A stretch of DNA of 64,000 bases from contig NZ_JQEC01000033.1 of the NCBI RefSeq assembly GCF_000764185.1, positions 1 to 64,000 on the forward strand, written 5' to 3'. This DNA comes from Colwellia psychrerythraea (GTDB taxonomy: Bacteria; Pseudomonadota; Gammaproteobacteria; Enterobacterales; Alteromonadaceae). The notes under the pieces are model-generated. The model saw nothing but the letters and a program-made list of their open reading frames with translations. It was not told the origin of the DNA and ran no database searches. The position numbers and the translations under genes were made by a program. This document shows, in pieces, positions 48,971-59,740 of the stretch (the stretch's first letter is position 1; every line of letters starts with the position of its first letter).

Positions 48971-50332
48971 CTAGTGCCCGGCAACTTGCATCTCATCAAT
49001 CAAAATAGAGCCAGTACGGATACTACCGCGCATATCTACATCAGAGCCAACGGCAACAATGCCTTTAAACATTTTGTCTAAATTTCCAGCTATGGTTATT
49101 TCACTTACAGGGTAGGCAATTTCACCATTTTCGACCCAAAATCCTGCCGCACCGCGAGAGTAATCGCCATTGAGCACATTAACTCCTTGACCCATGAGTT
49201 CAGTGACAAGCAAACCCGTGCCTAAGGTCTTTAACATAGCATCAAAACTGCCATCATGACCTTGTGCATCTACCAACCAGTTATGAATACCACCAGCATG
49301 GCCTGTAGTAGTAAGACCTAGTTTACGTGCTGAGTAACTGGTCAATAGATAAGTCTGCAAAACACCTTCGGTAATAATTTCACGATCTTTTGTTAAAACG
49401 CCTTCGCTATCAAAAGCGCTACTGGCTAATGCTTTTGCAATATGGGGTCTTTCACTAATATTTAAAAACTTAGGAAAAACATCATTACCAATTGCATCAA
49501 GTAAAAAAGATGATTTACGATATAAATTACCACCGCTAATCGCAGCAATAAAATGTCCCCAAATTGTATTAGCAATATCAGCTCTAAATAATACTGGTAC
49601 TTTACCTGTAGGTATTGTTTGTGGTTTTAAACGAGATAACACCTCTTTAGAGGCTTGTAGACCAATATCTTTAGCGCTATCGAGCAAAGAAAACTCTCTA
49701 CTAACTGTATATGCATAATCACGCTCCATTTGCTCATCTTCACTGGCGATCATCACACAGCTTAAACTATGACGAGTGCTTGGATAGCCTACTAACTGGC
49801 CATGACTATTTCCATAGACTTTAAAACCAGAGAAGGTATCGAAATTAGCACCATCTGAATTGCTAATACGTGGGTCAACCCCTAATGCACTTTCTTCACA
49901 TTCTTTTGCTAGTTCAATCGCTTGCTCAGTACTTATTGCTTGAGGGTGGTATAAGTCTAAATCAAGTGGTTGCATGGCCAACAGTGACTTATCAGCTAGG
50001 CCAGAGCAATCATCTACTGAGGTATATTTAGCAATATTAACCGCTGCCGTTACTGTTTTAGTCAGTGCTTGCTCTGATAAGTCAGCCGTTGAAGCACTGC
50101 CTTTTCGGCCTTCACGGTAAACCGTAATACCTAAAGCACCATCATTGGTAAACTCAACATTTTCTACTTCACCCATGCGAGTACCGACACTTAAACCTTG
50201 TTGACGGCTCATTGCCACTTCAGCGCCATCTGCACCAAGAGATTTGGCTAGTTCGAGTACAGTGGCAACACGCGCTTTAACTTCGCTGAGTTGAATATTC
50301 ATTGGGTCATGCGATTTAGAGGCTAGGGTCAT
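48971..50332 (-). CDS. pmbA: Metalloprotease subunit PmbA (TldE)
   Basis: About 453 residues from ATG 50332 (E. coli 450). Partner of TldD in the protease that matures microcin B17 and degrades CcdA in E. coli. SKSLGADGAEVAMSRQQGLSV-like N-terminus, then VENVEFTNDGALGITVYREG and the C-terminal NGEIAYPVSEITIAGNL are family features. As usual PmbA lacks the HEXXXH zinc motif seen in TldD. Upstream in-frame TTG would add 18 residues, without a better ribosome site. Confidence 0.92.
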   Translation of the reverse strand: MTLASKSHDPMNIQLSEVKARVATVLELAKSLGADGAEVAMSRQQGLSVGTRMGEVENVEFTNDGALGITVYREGRKGSASTADLSEQALTKTVTAAVNIAKYTSVDDCSGLADKSLLAMQPLDLDLYHPQAISTEQAIELAKECEESALGVDPRISNSDGANFDTFSGFKVYGNSHGQLVGYPSTRHSLSCVMIASEDEQMERDYAYTVSREFSLLDSAKDIGLQASKEVLSRLKPQTIPTGKVPVLFRADIANTIWGHFIAAISGGNLYRKSSFLLDAIGNDVFPKFLNISERPHIAKALASSAFDSEGVLTKDREIITEGVLQTYLLTSYSARKLGLTTTGHAGGIHNWLVDAQGHDGSFDAMLKTLGTGLLVTELMGQGVNVLNGDYSRGAAGFWVENGEIAYPVSEITIAGNLDKMFKGIVAVGSDVDMRGSIRTGSILIDEMQVAGH

Positions 50333-50566
50333 ATTGGTTTCTACTTTCTCTTTTCTTTTTAAGGAGTAACAGAGCTTAAACAGCAACTTAGTATTAAGGT
50401 GCTATTGAACTATTGAGGTTATTTTATTGTAGTTGCATAGCATAACTAAGCTACACAACGCTTACCGCGAATAATGCATCTTGCCTCGAACAAAACTTGA
50501 CCGCGAAAGATCCACAGCGTCAATTAATTTAGTGATATAATAAGGCTAATTATTATTTATTTTAAC

Positions 50567-51109
50567 ATGGTATTAGACATTATTATGCCCCAGTCAGCCA
50601 AAGATATCGACGAATCATCAGAAGAATTGGAAGAAGAATTAAAAAGTAAAACTGAAATAAAGCGTGAAATGCATGATCTACAAGATTTTGCCCAAAGCTT
50701 AATAGAAATGTCTAAACATCAACGTAGTCGTTTACCCTTAAGTGATGACTTAAAAGATGCCATGATTTTAGCTGATAAGATCACTAACAAACACGAAGCT
50801 TTACGTCGCCACATTCGTCATACAGCTAAGATTCTATTAGAGACTGACCTTGAGCCAATTAATCACGCTATTGAAGTAATGGCCAATAAACATCAGCAAG
50901 AAACAGCAAAATTTGTTCGCTTAGAAAGTATTAGAGATGAATTAATCGAGCAGGGTAAAGATGCAGTGGAAGCATTAATTAGTGAGTTTCCACAAATCGA
51001 ACGTCAGAAAATTAAACAGTTAATTCGCCATGCTGCGAAAGAGAAAAAGGCCGAGAAATTAGGCAAACATTATAAAAATCTATTCAACTACCTTAAAGAA
51101 AATGCTTAA
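50567..51109 (+). CDS. yjgA: Ribosome-associated DarP/YjgA family protein
   Basis: 180 residues, DUF615. Acts in late 50S assembly in E. coli (renamed DarP). KTEIKREMHDLQDFAQSLIEM, LPLSDDLKDAMILADKI and IERQKIKQLIRHAAKE are typical, and the protein is highly charged and helical. A TATAAT lies about 30 bases before the ATG. Located next to pmbA divergently, as in E. coli. Confidence 0.92.
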   Translation: MVLDIIMPQSAKDIDESSEELEEELKSKTEIKREMHDLQDFAQSLIEMSKHQRSRLPLSDDLKDAMILADKITNKHEALRRHIRHTAKILLETDLEPINHAIEVMANKHQQETAKFVRLESIRDELIEQGKDAVEALISEFPQIERQKIKQLIRHAAKEKKAEKLGKHYKNLFNYLKENA

Positions 51110-51157
51110 CGAATACACTTGAAAGTACGGATAAACGAAGTAGTTAAAAAAGTATAA

Positions 51158-51194
51158 GACTAACAAGCACTAAAAATTTTAGTGCTTGTTAGTC
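51158..51194. terminator. Perfect 18-bp palindrome between yjgA and tldD
   Basis: GACTAACAAGCACTAAAA (51158-51175) and its exact complement (51177-51194) are separated by a single base. It lies between convergent genes and could terminate both, although T-runs occur inside the stem tip rather than after it. Confidence 0.65.
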
Positions 51195-51220
51195 TAGCAA
51201 AGCTAAATTATTAATATTCG

Positions 51221-52666
51221 CTACTGAGTACCACCAATAGTCATCTCATCAACTTTCAGTGTTGGTTGACCTACACCTACCGGTATACTTTGACCATCTT
51301 TGCCACAAACACCAACGCCAGCATCTAGTTTCAAGTCATTACCCACCATACTGATTCGTTTCATTGCTTCAGGTCCATTACCTATTAAGGTTGCGCCTTT
51401 AACCGGTGACGTTATTTCACCATTTTCAATTAAATATGCCTCTGAGCTGGTGAAAACAAACTTACCAGATGTGATATCTACCTGACCACCGGCAAAGTTT
51501 GGTGCATAAATGCCTTTTTTCACTGACTTAATAATATCTTCAGGACTAGACTCTCCTGCTAACATATAAGTATTAGTCATTCGTGGCATAGGCAAATGAG
51601 CGTAAGATTCACGTCTACCATTACCTGTAGGGTTTACACCCATTAAACCGGCATTATGCTTATCTTGCATATAACCTTTTAAAATACCTTTTTCGATTAA
51701 TACATTATATTGACCAGGAGTACCTTCATCATCAATTGATATCGAACCTCGACGATTAGGTAATGTACCATCATCAACAATAGTACAAAGCTCAGACGTA
51801 ACTTGCTGACCAACTTTACCAGAAAAAGCTGAAGAGCCTTTACGGTTAAAGTCACCCTCTAAACCATGTCCTACAGCTTCATGTAATAATACACCCGGCC
51901 AACCGGCTCCTAATACTACAGGAAACGTGCCTGCTGGCGCTTCAATGGCAACTAAGTTGACTAACGCTTGTCGCACCGACTCTTCTGCATAAGCTAAATA
52001 GCGCGCTTTATCAGCCCCAGGTTCAACTTCAAAGAAGTAACTATAATCAGTACGGGCTCCACCGCCAGCGCTTGCGCGTTCACGCTTACCATTTTCTTCC
52101 ACTAATACCGAACAGTTTAATCGCACTAATGGACGAATATCAGTGCCATAAGTACCATCGCTGGCACTGACTAAAATAGTTTCATATACACCTGATAAAC
52201 TGGCTATAACCTGTTTAACCCGACTATCAACTTGACGCGCATGTGCTTCAACCTGATGCAACAAATCAATTTTTTGCTCTTGCGTTAAACTGCCAAGTGG
52301 TTCAACCGATTGATAAACCTGAATAGGTGATTGACGACTAAAGGCTTTAACTGTTGCACCTGTGCCACTAGCGGCAATACCTTTTGCCGCATCTGCAGCT
52401 TGTTGCAGCGCTTCAGGAGAAATTTCGTCAGAATAAGCAAAGCCAGTTTTTTCGCCTGATATTGCCCTTACGCCAACGCCACGCTCAATGTTATAAGAGC
52501 CTTCTTTAACAATACCATCTTCTAGAACCCAGCTCTCATGCTGACTTGCTTGGAAATATAAATCAGCGTAATCAACTTGTCGCCCCATCATACTTTTTAG
52601 GGTTTTTGATAATAGTTCATCATCAATATGACTATCACTTAATAAGGATTTTTCAACACTATTCAT
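51221..52666 (-). CDS. tldD: Metalloprotease TldD
   Basis: 481 residues, as in E. coli. The zinc motif [11 protein letters not shown] lies at about 262-272, with the later catalytic segment [11 protein letters not shown]. Forms a heterodimeric protease with PmbA, encoded nearby on the same strand with yjgA between them on the other strand. Last gene in the rng-yhdP-nit-tldD cluster. Confidence 0.96.
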   Translation of the reverse strand: MNSVEKSLLSDSHIDDELLSKTLKSMMGRQVDYADLYFQASQHESWVLEDGIVKEGSYNIERGVGVRAISGEKTGFAYSDEISPEALQQAADAAKGIAASGTGATVKAFSRQSPIQVYQSVEPLGSLTQEQKIDLLHQVEAHARQVDSRVKQVIASLSGVYETILVSASDGTYGTDIRPLVRLNCSVLVEENGKRERASAGGGARTDYSYFFEVEPGADKARYLAYAEESVRQALVNLVAIEAPAGTFPVVLGAGWPGVLLHEAVGHGLEGDFNRKGSSAFSGKVGQQVTSELCTIVDDGTLPNRRGSISIDDEGTPGQYNVLIEKGILKGYMQDKHNAGLMGVNPTGNGRRESYAHLPMPRMTNTYMLAGESSPEDIIKSVKKGIYAPNFAGGQVDITSGKFVFTSSEAYLIENGEITSPVKGATLIGNGPEAMKRISMVGNDLKLDAGVGVCGKDGQSIPVGVGQPTLKVDEMTIGGTQ

Positions 52667-52712
52667 TGGGTATGAGCTCTACTTCTATGTTCTTTAATTA
52701 TAATTGCTGTAA

Positions 52713-53552
52713 TTAATTACTCAGCGGCGAGTGCAAAGGCATGCTTTGACGTATGCGTGTTACGGCTTGTTTTTGATAATCAACACTAATATAGCCTTCA
52801 CCAATTTCTATACTTTTTTCGATTTCACCCCACGGATTGATGATCATTGAGTGGCCCCAAGTTTCACGGCCATTTTCATGAACACCTTCTTGCCCTGCGG
52901 CAATAATATACACTTGATTTTCAATAGCTCTGGCTTGTAATAACGTTTGCCAATGTGCTTTGCCTGTTACTTTAGTAAAAGCACTTGGTACGGTAATTAT
53001 CTCTGCACCCAATGTTGTCAATTGTTGAAATAAATTGGGAAAACGTAAATCAAAACACACCGATAAACCTATGTTAGCAAATGCAGTATTAACAACCGCT
53101 ATATTTTCACCTGCTTGGGTATAATGTGACTCACAATAACTGTTAGTACTATCATTGACATTAACATCAAATAAATGAATTTTATCATATTGCCCTATTA
53201 ACTCACCATTTGGATTAAAAATACAGCTACTGTTAGTAAATTTTTCACCTGACGGGGTTAAAATGGGGATAGTACCAGCAACTAAATATACTTTAAATTT
53301 TTTGGCTAAATTTGCAAGAGCCTGACAAAGCGCATTAGTCTTAGCTGATTTTTTTGCCAAACTCAGTTGTTCGCTATCTTTACCGCCAAAATATAAGCAA
53401 CACTCTGGCAATACCACTAAGTGCTGGGGTTTCTTTGTGGTAGCCGCTATTTTATCTTCTGTAATTTTAGTAAGTAATTCAGCTATTTTTGCAAGATTAG
53501 TCTCGACACTTGCCGCTGATGATAATTGGATCGCAGTCAATTTAACCATCAA
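52713..53552 (-). CDS. Carbon-nitrogen hydrolase (nitrilase superfamily, Nit1-like)
   Basis: 279 residues. The Glu-Lys-Cys triad can be seen: Glu in VVLPECCLYF, Lys in GQYDKIHLFDV, Cys in GLSVCFDLRFP. Family members of this type include deaminated glutathione amidase. It overlaps the end of yhdP by 11 bases and lies before tldD, a conserved gammaproteobacterial position. The substrate is inferred from relatives. Confidence 0.88.
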   Translation of the reverse strand: MMVKLTAIQLSSAASVETNLAKIAELLTKITEDKIAATTKKPQHLVVLPECCLYFGGKDSEQLSLAKKSAKTNALCQALANLAKKFKVYLVAGTIPILTPSGEKFTNSSCIFNPNGELIGQYDKIHLFDVNVNDSTNSYCESHYTQAGENIAVVNTAFANIGLSVCFDLRFPNLFQQLTTLGAEIITVPSAFTKVTGKAHWQTLLQARAIENQVYIIAAGQEGVHENGRETWGHSMIINPWGEIEKSIEIGEGYISVDYQKQAVTRIRQSMPLHSPLSN

Positions 53553-56500
53553 TTACCTCATTATTTTTAACTACTGGTAGTTTATCTAACTTTGACTCAT
53601 CTTGTTTTGCACCTTCAGTCGGTACCGCACTTTCTATACTAATACTCTTACTTTTACGCTCAACTTCTTTGAAGACAGGTTCATCGACCGTGCCAGTTAA
53701 CTCAAATTTAAACTCAGAAACCACTTGCGACCTAACGACTTGGTCTATGGCAACTCCAGCAAGAAACGTTACTGGGTTCAAAGAGGTAGCAATCCAAGCT
53801 AAGACAGGCAAACTTGAAGTTAGATCTGGCTTGTAAGACATGTCATAGGCAAGCTCACCAGTGACTAAGTTGGTGTGCCCCGTCATAAACAAATTACCTG
53901 CGGTACCGTTCATTTCGGTATTATCAGTAGTCAAAAGACCCTGGGTTAGTTGATAATCGCCTTTGATACTACTGTAAAACATACCATCGCTAAAAATGTC
54001 ACGAAAATCAAGGGTTAACTTACGCACTAAGGATTGCAAACTCAGTATAGAAAAAATACGTGCTGTATCACTTACATCCGCTAAATAGCCATCATCAAGA
54101 CGACCAGTAATAGTGCCGTTAGTATTGCTTAGATCAAAATCATGTAGTCCTCCAGCCCAGTTGAGGTTTACATCAACTTTAGCGCCACTGTCTCTAATGA
54201 TTGAGTCATAACCTGCAGCCTTCAATTCAGTTTCAACATCATCCACAGACAAGTTGCCCGTTAGTGAGGTTATTGATTCTTGCTCATTATGAAGCCACTC
54301 ACCTGCTAGCGTTAATTGTGTTTTCCCGCGCTTGGCAGTGAAATTGCTAAATTCTATTGTTTGATCATCAGCACGCTTAATATTTACATCAACCACACCA
54401 AGCGCTAATGTGTCAAAAGTACAACTATCACAATGAAATTTTAACGGCGGTATATTAGCAAAAATGATATCGTTTTCGGCTTTATCTGGCTGCTTGTTTG
54501 GTGGCGGAACTGTCGAAAGTAATCCAGTTCCATCTTCGGTTTTACCTTCAACACTAGCCAATCTTAAAAACTCAGCATTAATCTCTAAGCCTTGAGCTAA
54601 CCAATCTGGAAAAATCTTTATTTGACTGCGTGTTTCTGCCGCATTAAGTTGTAATAACCACCAATTTGGTTTATCTAACAAGTTAAAAGAAACATTATTA
54701 AGTTGCTGGCCTAATATTTGTAACTGACCAATCGAGCCTCTAATTCGTTTCGGCTTAGCTAAAAAAGGCGTTGGTTTTTCTAACTCATCACTTGCCTTTA
54801 TACTTGTGTTGGGTTGATTAACGCTATCTAAAATATCACTGATTAATGGCTGCCACATAGAAAAATCAGCATATTCAAGTTTAGTGGTGATATGAAAGCC
54901 GTCACTTGGCAATGCCATAGTTCCCTTACCAAGCATTAAGTTGGCGCGACTAAATGCAGTACTATCGTGCTCTAATACCCCAGTGAATTGCATCTCATCG
55001 CCATAGTTGAGCGTTATTCTTGACTGCTTCAACTGACCATTTACTTGTACAGATAATTGCTGCTGCTCTTGGAATTTATTAAAATAGGGTGCAGGTAAGT
55101 TAAGCTGAGCACTCACTAAATCTGAAGAGAAATTAGCATTATATGAAAAGCCACCTTGGTGGTGCTGATGCAAAGATAACTCCCCTTGCCAAGATAATTC
55201 ACCTTGAGTATAACGTCGTAATTGTTTCGGCACGTGATGCAACCAATCAAATTCTTGCCAAAGGCCAGAAAGTTTAATATCTGTATCGTAATAATCGTCT
55301 TTATCCATGCCGCTGATATCAAGGGACATAGGTAATCCTTGCCAAATTAGCGATAAATCTTTAGTTGTAATTTTATCATTACTAAAACTTAACTGACCTT
55401 GTACCTCACTAAAATTCATTTTAGGTGTTTGCAAGGCAACTTGGTTATTATCAAACTCGATAATGCCACTAGCCAATGCTTGCTCATTATTATTCAGTGG
55501 CAAGTTTAAATGAAATTCTCCGCTCACCTCACCTCTGATACCTAGTTGTTCCAAAACACTACCGACACTATCTTGGAAGGGACTTTGGTTCATCAAGTCT
55601 CCAATATATTGAGGATCTGTAGCTTTTATCTCAGCATCAACTGTTAAAATTTGCCCATTAGCTAAGTCGGCAATACCGGCGCGCACCCCGGTGACATCTA
55701 ACCCGGTTAAATCACCACCTCTACCAGTAATCATCATGGCGTTATTAGTGAAATTCAGATTAGCAATAAAATCAGTGATGGCAGGCCAATTTTCCACAAA
55801 TTTAAACTCAGATTTACTTAGTTCCGCATCAACAACAAAAATCCCACTGCCATCAGTAAAAGGGAAACGACTAATTGGGCCGTTTATAAGTACCTGCGCA
55901 TTTTCAACTCGACCTGTTACCACTGCAGCATTTAAATACTCAACTAAATTTTCACTCATAATAGGCAAGGGTAAATACCGCCCTACTAGGCCGGCATTAC
56001 CATTAGAGACATGAGCTAACAAGGCTAGATTTACTTCGCCATCAAGTGGTGCTTCGACCCTAACTTGTGCTGATAAGTTGATTTCTTGAGAAAGGAAATC
56101 TAACTCTTCAACCGTTAATTCCCAACCTTGGTCATTAAAGCCAACATTAAACTGACCTGATAGACTTTGATAAGGAAAGGCTTGCACAAACAACTTGTCA
56201 AAATCTAACTCGCCCTGTTCCGCGTTAAAGTTCACTGATAAGTAGTTATCGACAAAACTCAAGTCTCCTGAGACATTTTCTAGACCAGGAATGCCGTGAC
56301 TAAAGCTGTTATTAAAGTGGGAAAAACCGGTAACAATTTGCAGCTCACTATTAACGTTACGAATGTACAGGTTTTCAATTTTTCCAGTTAAGGTCATTTC
56401 AGCAAGTAAATTACGTGTTTCTTTTTTTGCTACAATTAACGGGGCCAGTTGCGCTAACATTGGCACATCAATTTCAGACAAGTGTAAAGAAAAGTCATTC

Positions 56501-57519
56501 GCTTGGTTAGCTAACATTACGGTAAATTGTTGCGAAGGTTGCTCGTTGAACTGTAAAGATAGCGGTGTGCTAAACAGTTTAAAACTGCTCTCTGACTTAC
56601 CCTTTACCAGTAGAACCTGCCCTTTCCCTAAGGCAAGTTTTTGTTTTTTAGTTTCGTTGTCAAATGACCAGCTCATACTGCTTTGTGACAAATCTATTTG
56701 TAAGCGGTTAACTTCACTATCATTAACACGCAACCAGGCAGAAAAGTTGATATCTGTTTTAGTTTTATCATCATCGAGGACCAAGACATTATCTAACCAG
56801 GGCGTTATATCTATATGGTTTGCTTGTAAATACACTTGCCCGGTAAGTGTGCTACCTCGCTGCCCTTGTAAGTCTAATTTCAACTGTAAATTATTAGAAC
56901 TTAAACCATTAAGTACTACGCTGCCTTGTGCTTGATGACGCTCACCGGTATTTAACCAGCGTAATTGATTCAACTTAATACTTCGAGTAATCGCTTTATT
57001 GCGGACAATAATTTTACTATCGCGAATAGAGAAGCGTTCGATACGATTTAAAAAAAGATCACTAATAATTTCAATATCATTAGTTTCACTATCCTCTACT
57101 GGTACCACTACAGTCGTTTTATCTTCTCTACCTAGCCACAGTTTTTCTGAAACATTGACAGTTGCTCCTGACAGTATCAAGTTTTTCGAGATAAGGTTTT
57201 GAGTTGAAATACTTGCCCAAAAATCAACTTGAAGTTCAAGTTGCTTAATAAACACGGCAGCGCTTTTAGTCTCAAGTACTTGTACATCACCAATAAGTAA
57301 AACAGGACCTGACCTTTGCCACGTCATGCTTAAGCTACCAATAGAAATATTCGCTTGAGACTTTTCGTTCAAATAGTTTTGTAGGGGAAGTTTATAATGG
57401 TGAACAAAGGGTAGAAATAAGCGAAAAGCACTAATTAATACCGCAAACAGCACCAACAAAATGGCCACTGTTTTATAAAGGCGATTAAGCCAACGGTTGG
57501 AAATGCTTACAATGCTCAT
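53542..57519 (-). CDS. yhdP: AsmA-like phospholipid-transport protein YhdP
   Basis: 1325 residues with one N-terminal membrane anchor (TVAILLVLFAVLISAFRLFLPF), then a very long periplasmic beta-rich region (DUF3971 and AsmA-like C-terminus, about 1090-1280, with NGTAGNLFMTGHTNLVTGEL). In E. coli it is one of three AsmA-like proteins (with TamB and YdbH) moving phospholipids to the outer membrane. Ends in a short charged tail. It starts 50 bases after rng. Confidence 0.94.
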   Translation of the reverse strand: MSIVSISNRWLNRLYKTVAILLVLFAVLISAFRLFLPFVHHYKLPLQNYLNEKSQANISIGSLSMTWQRSGPVLLIGDVQVLETKSAAVFIKQLELQVDFWASISTQNLISKNLILSGATVNVSEKLWLGREDKTTVVVPVEDSETNDIEIISDLFLNRIERFSIRDSKIIVRNKAITRSIKLNQLRWLNTGERHQAQGSVVLNGLSSNNLQLKLDLQGQRGSTLTGQVYLQANHIDITPWLDNVLVLDDDKTKTDINFSAWLRVNDSEVNRLQIDLSQSSMSWSFDNETKKQKLALGKGQVLLVKGKSESSFKLFSTPLSLQFNEQPSQQFTVMLANQANDFSLHLSEIDVPMLAQLAPLIVAKKETRNLLAEMTLTGKIENLYIRNVNSELQIVTGFSHFNNSFSHGIPGLENVSGDLSFVDNYLSVNFNAEQGELDFDKLFVQAFPYQSLSGQFNVGFNDQGWELTVEELDFLSQEINLSAQVRVEAPLDGEVNLALLAHVSNGNAGLVGRYLPLPIMSENLVEYLNAAVVTGRVENAQVLINGPISRFPFTDGSGIFVVDAELSKSEFKFVENWPAITDFIANLNFTNNAMMITGRGGDLTGLDVTGVRAGIADLANGQILTVDAEIKATDPQYIGDLMNQSPFQDSVGSVLEQLGIRGEVSGEFHLNLPLNNNEQALASGIIEFDNNQVALQTPKMNFSEVQGQLSFSNDKITTKDLSLIWQGLPMSLDISGMDKDDYYDTDIKLSGLWQEFDWLHHVPKQLRRYTQGELSWQGELSLHQHHQGGFSYNANFSSDLVSAQLNLPAPYFNKFQEQQQLSVQVNGQLKQSRITLNYGDEMQFTGVLEHDSTAFSRANLMLGKGTMALPSDGFHITTKLEYADFSMWQPLISDILDSVNQPNTSIKASDELEKPTPFLAKPKRIRGSIGQLQILGQQLNNVSFNLLDKPNWWLLQLNAAETRSQIKIFPDWLAQGLEINAEFLRLASVEGKTEDGTGLLSTVPPPNKQPDKAENDIIFANIPPLKFHCDSCTFDTLALGVVDVNIKRADDQTIEFSNFTAKRGKTQLTLAGEWLHNEQESITSLTGNLSVDDVETELKAAGYDSIIRDSGAKVDVNLNWAGGLHDFDLSNTNGTITGRLDDGYLADVSDTARIFSILSLQSLVRKLTLDFRDIFSDGMFYSSIKGDYQLTQGLLTTDNTEMNGTAGNLFMTGHTNLVTGELAYDMSYKPDLTSSLPVLAWIATSLNPVTFLAGVAIDQVVRSQVVSEFKFELTGTVDEPVFKEVERKSKSISIESAVPTEGAKQDESKLDKLPVVKNNEVIDG

Positions 57520-57569
57520 TAAAACTTAGAATATCCTATATATATTATGAAGAAATCGTTCAAATACGA

Positions 57570-59027
57570 TCACATCATAACAACGTCAAATTGTTCCTGA
57601 TTATACATGGGTTCGGCTTGTACTTTAATCAACTTACCAATAAAAACTTCAACTTCAGCTAAGTTATGGTATTCATCATTAACAAGGGACTCACTAACAG
57701 CGCTTGCAGCGTAAACAGTGAACTTATCGGCATCATGGGCACGATTCACTCGTACAATTTCTCTAAGTATTTCAAAACAAACTGTTTCTACTGTTTTTAA
57801 ATGACCACGACCAGTACAAAGAGGGCATTCTCCACATAAAATATGCTCTAAGCTTTCACGGGTACGTTGACGTGTCATTTCAACTAAGCCAAGGGCAGAA
57901 AAGCCATGTAAACTATATTTCACCTTGTCTTTACTCATCGCCATATCCAAGCTGTGTAATACACGGCGTTTATGATCCTCATTATGCATATCAATAAAGT
58001 CAACGATAATAATACCACCTAGATTCCTGAGTCTAAGTTGCCTAGCAATAACTTGTGTAGCTTCGATATTAGTACTAAAAATGGTATCAGCTAAATTCCG
58101 GTGGCCAACAAAAGCACCCGTATTAATATCTATAGTAGTCATGGCCTCAGTTTGATCAATGATCAAGTAACCGCCTGATTTAAGCTCTATTTTACGGTGT
58201 AGTGCGCGCTGAATTTCATTTTCCACGGAAAATAAATCAAAAATAGGTCGTTCACCCGGGTAACACTCTAATAAAGGTGTTAGTTCAGGCACAAACTCTT
58301 GGGTAAAAACAGCTAGATCATCATAGGTCAGTTTAGAGTCAACACGAATTCGCTCGAGATCTATGCCAACAAAGTCTCGTAAAACCCTAAATGATAGTGA
58401 TAAATCTTGATAAAGCGGTAAATTGGTTTGTTTTCGTTGTTTACGTGTTAACACTTTTTGCCATACACGACGTAAAAATTCCGCATCATGTTGTAATTCA
58501 ATTTCGCCAGCGCCTTCGCCCGCAGTACGGACAATAAAGCCTTGATGTTCATCACAATAAGGACTGACTATGTTCTTTAATCGCTCTCGTTCATTTTCAT
58601 CTTCAATACGTAAAGAAATACCCGCATGTTGCGAATTAGGCATGAGTACTAAATAACGAGAGGCAACGGTAATATCTGTAGTTAACCGTGCCCCTTTCGA
58701 GCCAAGCGGGTCTTTTACCACTTGTACCATTATGTGCTGACCTTCATGGACTAAGGAGCGAATATCAGGTACTTGCTCTGTTTCTTCTTTTAATATCAGC
58801 TTGCTATTTATATCAGAGGCATGCAAAAAAGCGGCTTTATCTAAATTGATGTCGACAAAAGCGGCTTGCATACCAGGCAAGACACGAATGACTTTACCTA
58901 GATAAACATTACCAACAATGCCACGCTTGGCTTGTCGTTCAATATGTACTTCTTGCAATGAACCATTTTCGATCAAAGCAACACGTGTTTCGCTAGGAGT
59001 AACATTGATTAATAATTCTGCACTCAT
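57570..59027 (-). CDS. rng: Ribonuclease G
   Basis: 485 residues (E. coli 489). Endoribonuclease that matures the 5' end of 16S rRNA. The N-terminal S1 domain (GNVYLGKVIRVLPGMQAAFVDI) is followed by the catalytic region (TIDINTGAFVGHRN, GGIIIVDFIDMHNEDHK) with its metal-binding aspartates, and the zinc-link cysteines in CGECPLCTGRGH. No RNase E-like degradosome scaffold is present. Confidence 0.96.
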   Translation of the reverse strand: MSAELLINVTPSETRVALIENGSLQEVHIERQAKRGIVGNVYLGKVIRVLPGMQAAFVDINLDKAAFLHASDINSKLILKEETEQVPDIRSLVHEGQHIMVQVVKDPLGSKGARLTTDITVASRYLVLMPNSQHAGISLRIEDENERERLKNIVSPYCDEHQGFIVRTAGEGAGEIELQHDAEFLRRVWQKVLTRKQRKQTNLPLYQDLSLSFRVLRDFVGIDLERIRVDSKLTYDDLAVFTQEFVPELTPLLECYPGERPIFDLFSVENEIQRALHRKIELKSGGYLIIDQTEAMTTIDINTGAFVGHRNLADTIFSTNIEATQVIARQLRLRNLGGIIIVDFIDMHNEDHKRRVLHSLDMAMSKDKVKYSLHGFSALGLVEMTRQRTRESLEHILCGECPLCTGRGHLKTVETVCFEILREIVRVNRAHDADKFTVYAASAVSESLVNDEYHNLAEVEVFIGKLIKVQAEPMYNQEQFDVVMM

Positions 59028-59049
59028 AAATAGCCCTTACTTCAAATAA

Positions 59050-59679
59050 TTATTTTGCATGGATGCTGCCAGTAAAGCCGGCATTAGCCAGTAATTCGGT
59101 TGTTTCATATAGTGGTAAACCAACCACAGCAGAATAACTGCCATTAATAGTTTTCACAAATTGTCCGGCAATGCCTTGAATACCGTAACTACCGGCTTTG
59201 TCTTGTGGCTCGCCGGATAACCAATAGCTTGAAATTTCTTCTATTGTCAGTGCTTTAAAAGACACTTCTGTACTTATAACTTGACCTACTACACCTGAAA
59301 TACTTGCCAGAGCAATAGCCGTTAATACCTGATGTTGATTATTGGACAACAAAGTTAATGTTTTAATGCAATCAGCTTCATTATCAGGCTTTCCTAAAAT
59401 ATTCCCATCAAAAACCACGCTGGTATCTGAGCCTAAGACATGACTATGTTTTTGTTCAGCTTGGGATAGTAAAGAAAACACATGTTGTGCTTTCTGTTTT
59501 GCTAGGCGTAATACGTAGTCATGGGCAACTTCATCTTTAGTTACTGTTTCATCTATATCACTGGGTTGAACAGAAAATTGATAACCTAGTTGTGCTAATA
59601 ACTCGCTGCGTCTTGGAGACTGCGAGGCTAATATTAGCTTTTGACTTGTGTTTATTGAGTTAGCTATTGGGTTGGTCAT
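59050..59679 (-). CDS. maf: Maf-like nucleotide pyrophosphatase YhdE
   Basis: About 209 residues from ATG 59679; a TTG three codons upstream is possible. Hydrolyses non-canonical dTTP/UTP-type nucleotides (YhdE subgroup). LILASQSPRRSELLAQLG, VLGSDTSVVFDGNILGKP and DKAGSYGIQG are typical. It lies between mreD and rng as in E. coli. Confidence 0.94.
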   Translation of the reverse strand: MTNPIANSINTSQKLILASQSPRRSELLAQLGYQFSVQPSDIDETVTKDEVAHDYVLRLAKQKAQHVFSLLSQAEQKHSHVLGSDTSVVFDGNILGKPDNEADCIKTLTLLSNNQHQVLTAIALASISGVVGQVISTEVSFKALTIEEISSYWLSGEPQDKAGSYGIQGIAGQFVKTINGSYSAVVGLPLYETTELLANAGFTGSIHAK

Positions 59680-59740
59680 AAAAAACAAATACAGCTAAAA
59701 TAGCTAGCCCTTAGAGTGAGTAGAATGATTGAATGCAGGA

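Noticed and set aside
56363..56935. 190-codon open frame antisense to yhdP
   Set aside because: Cys/Ser/Leu-rich shadow translation with no domain and no start signal; yhdP is clearly the real gene.
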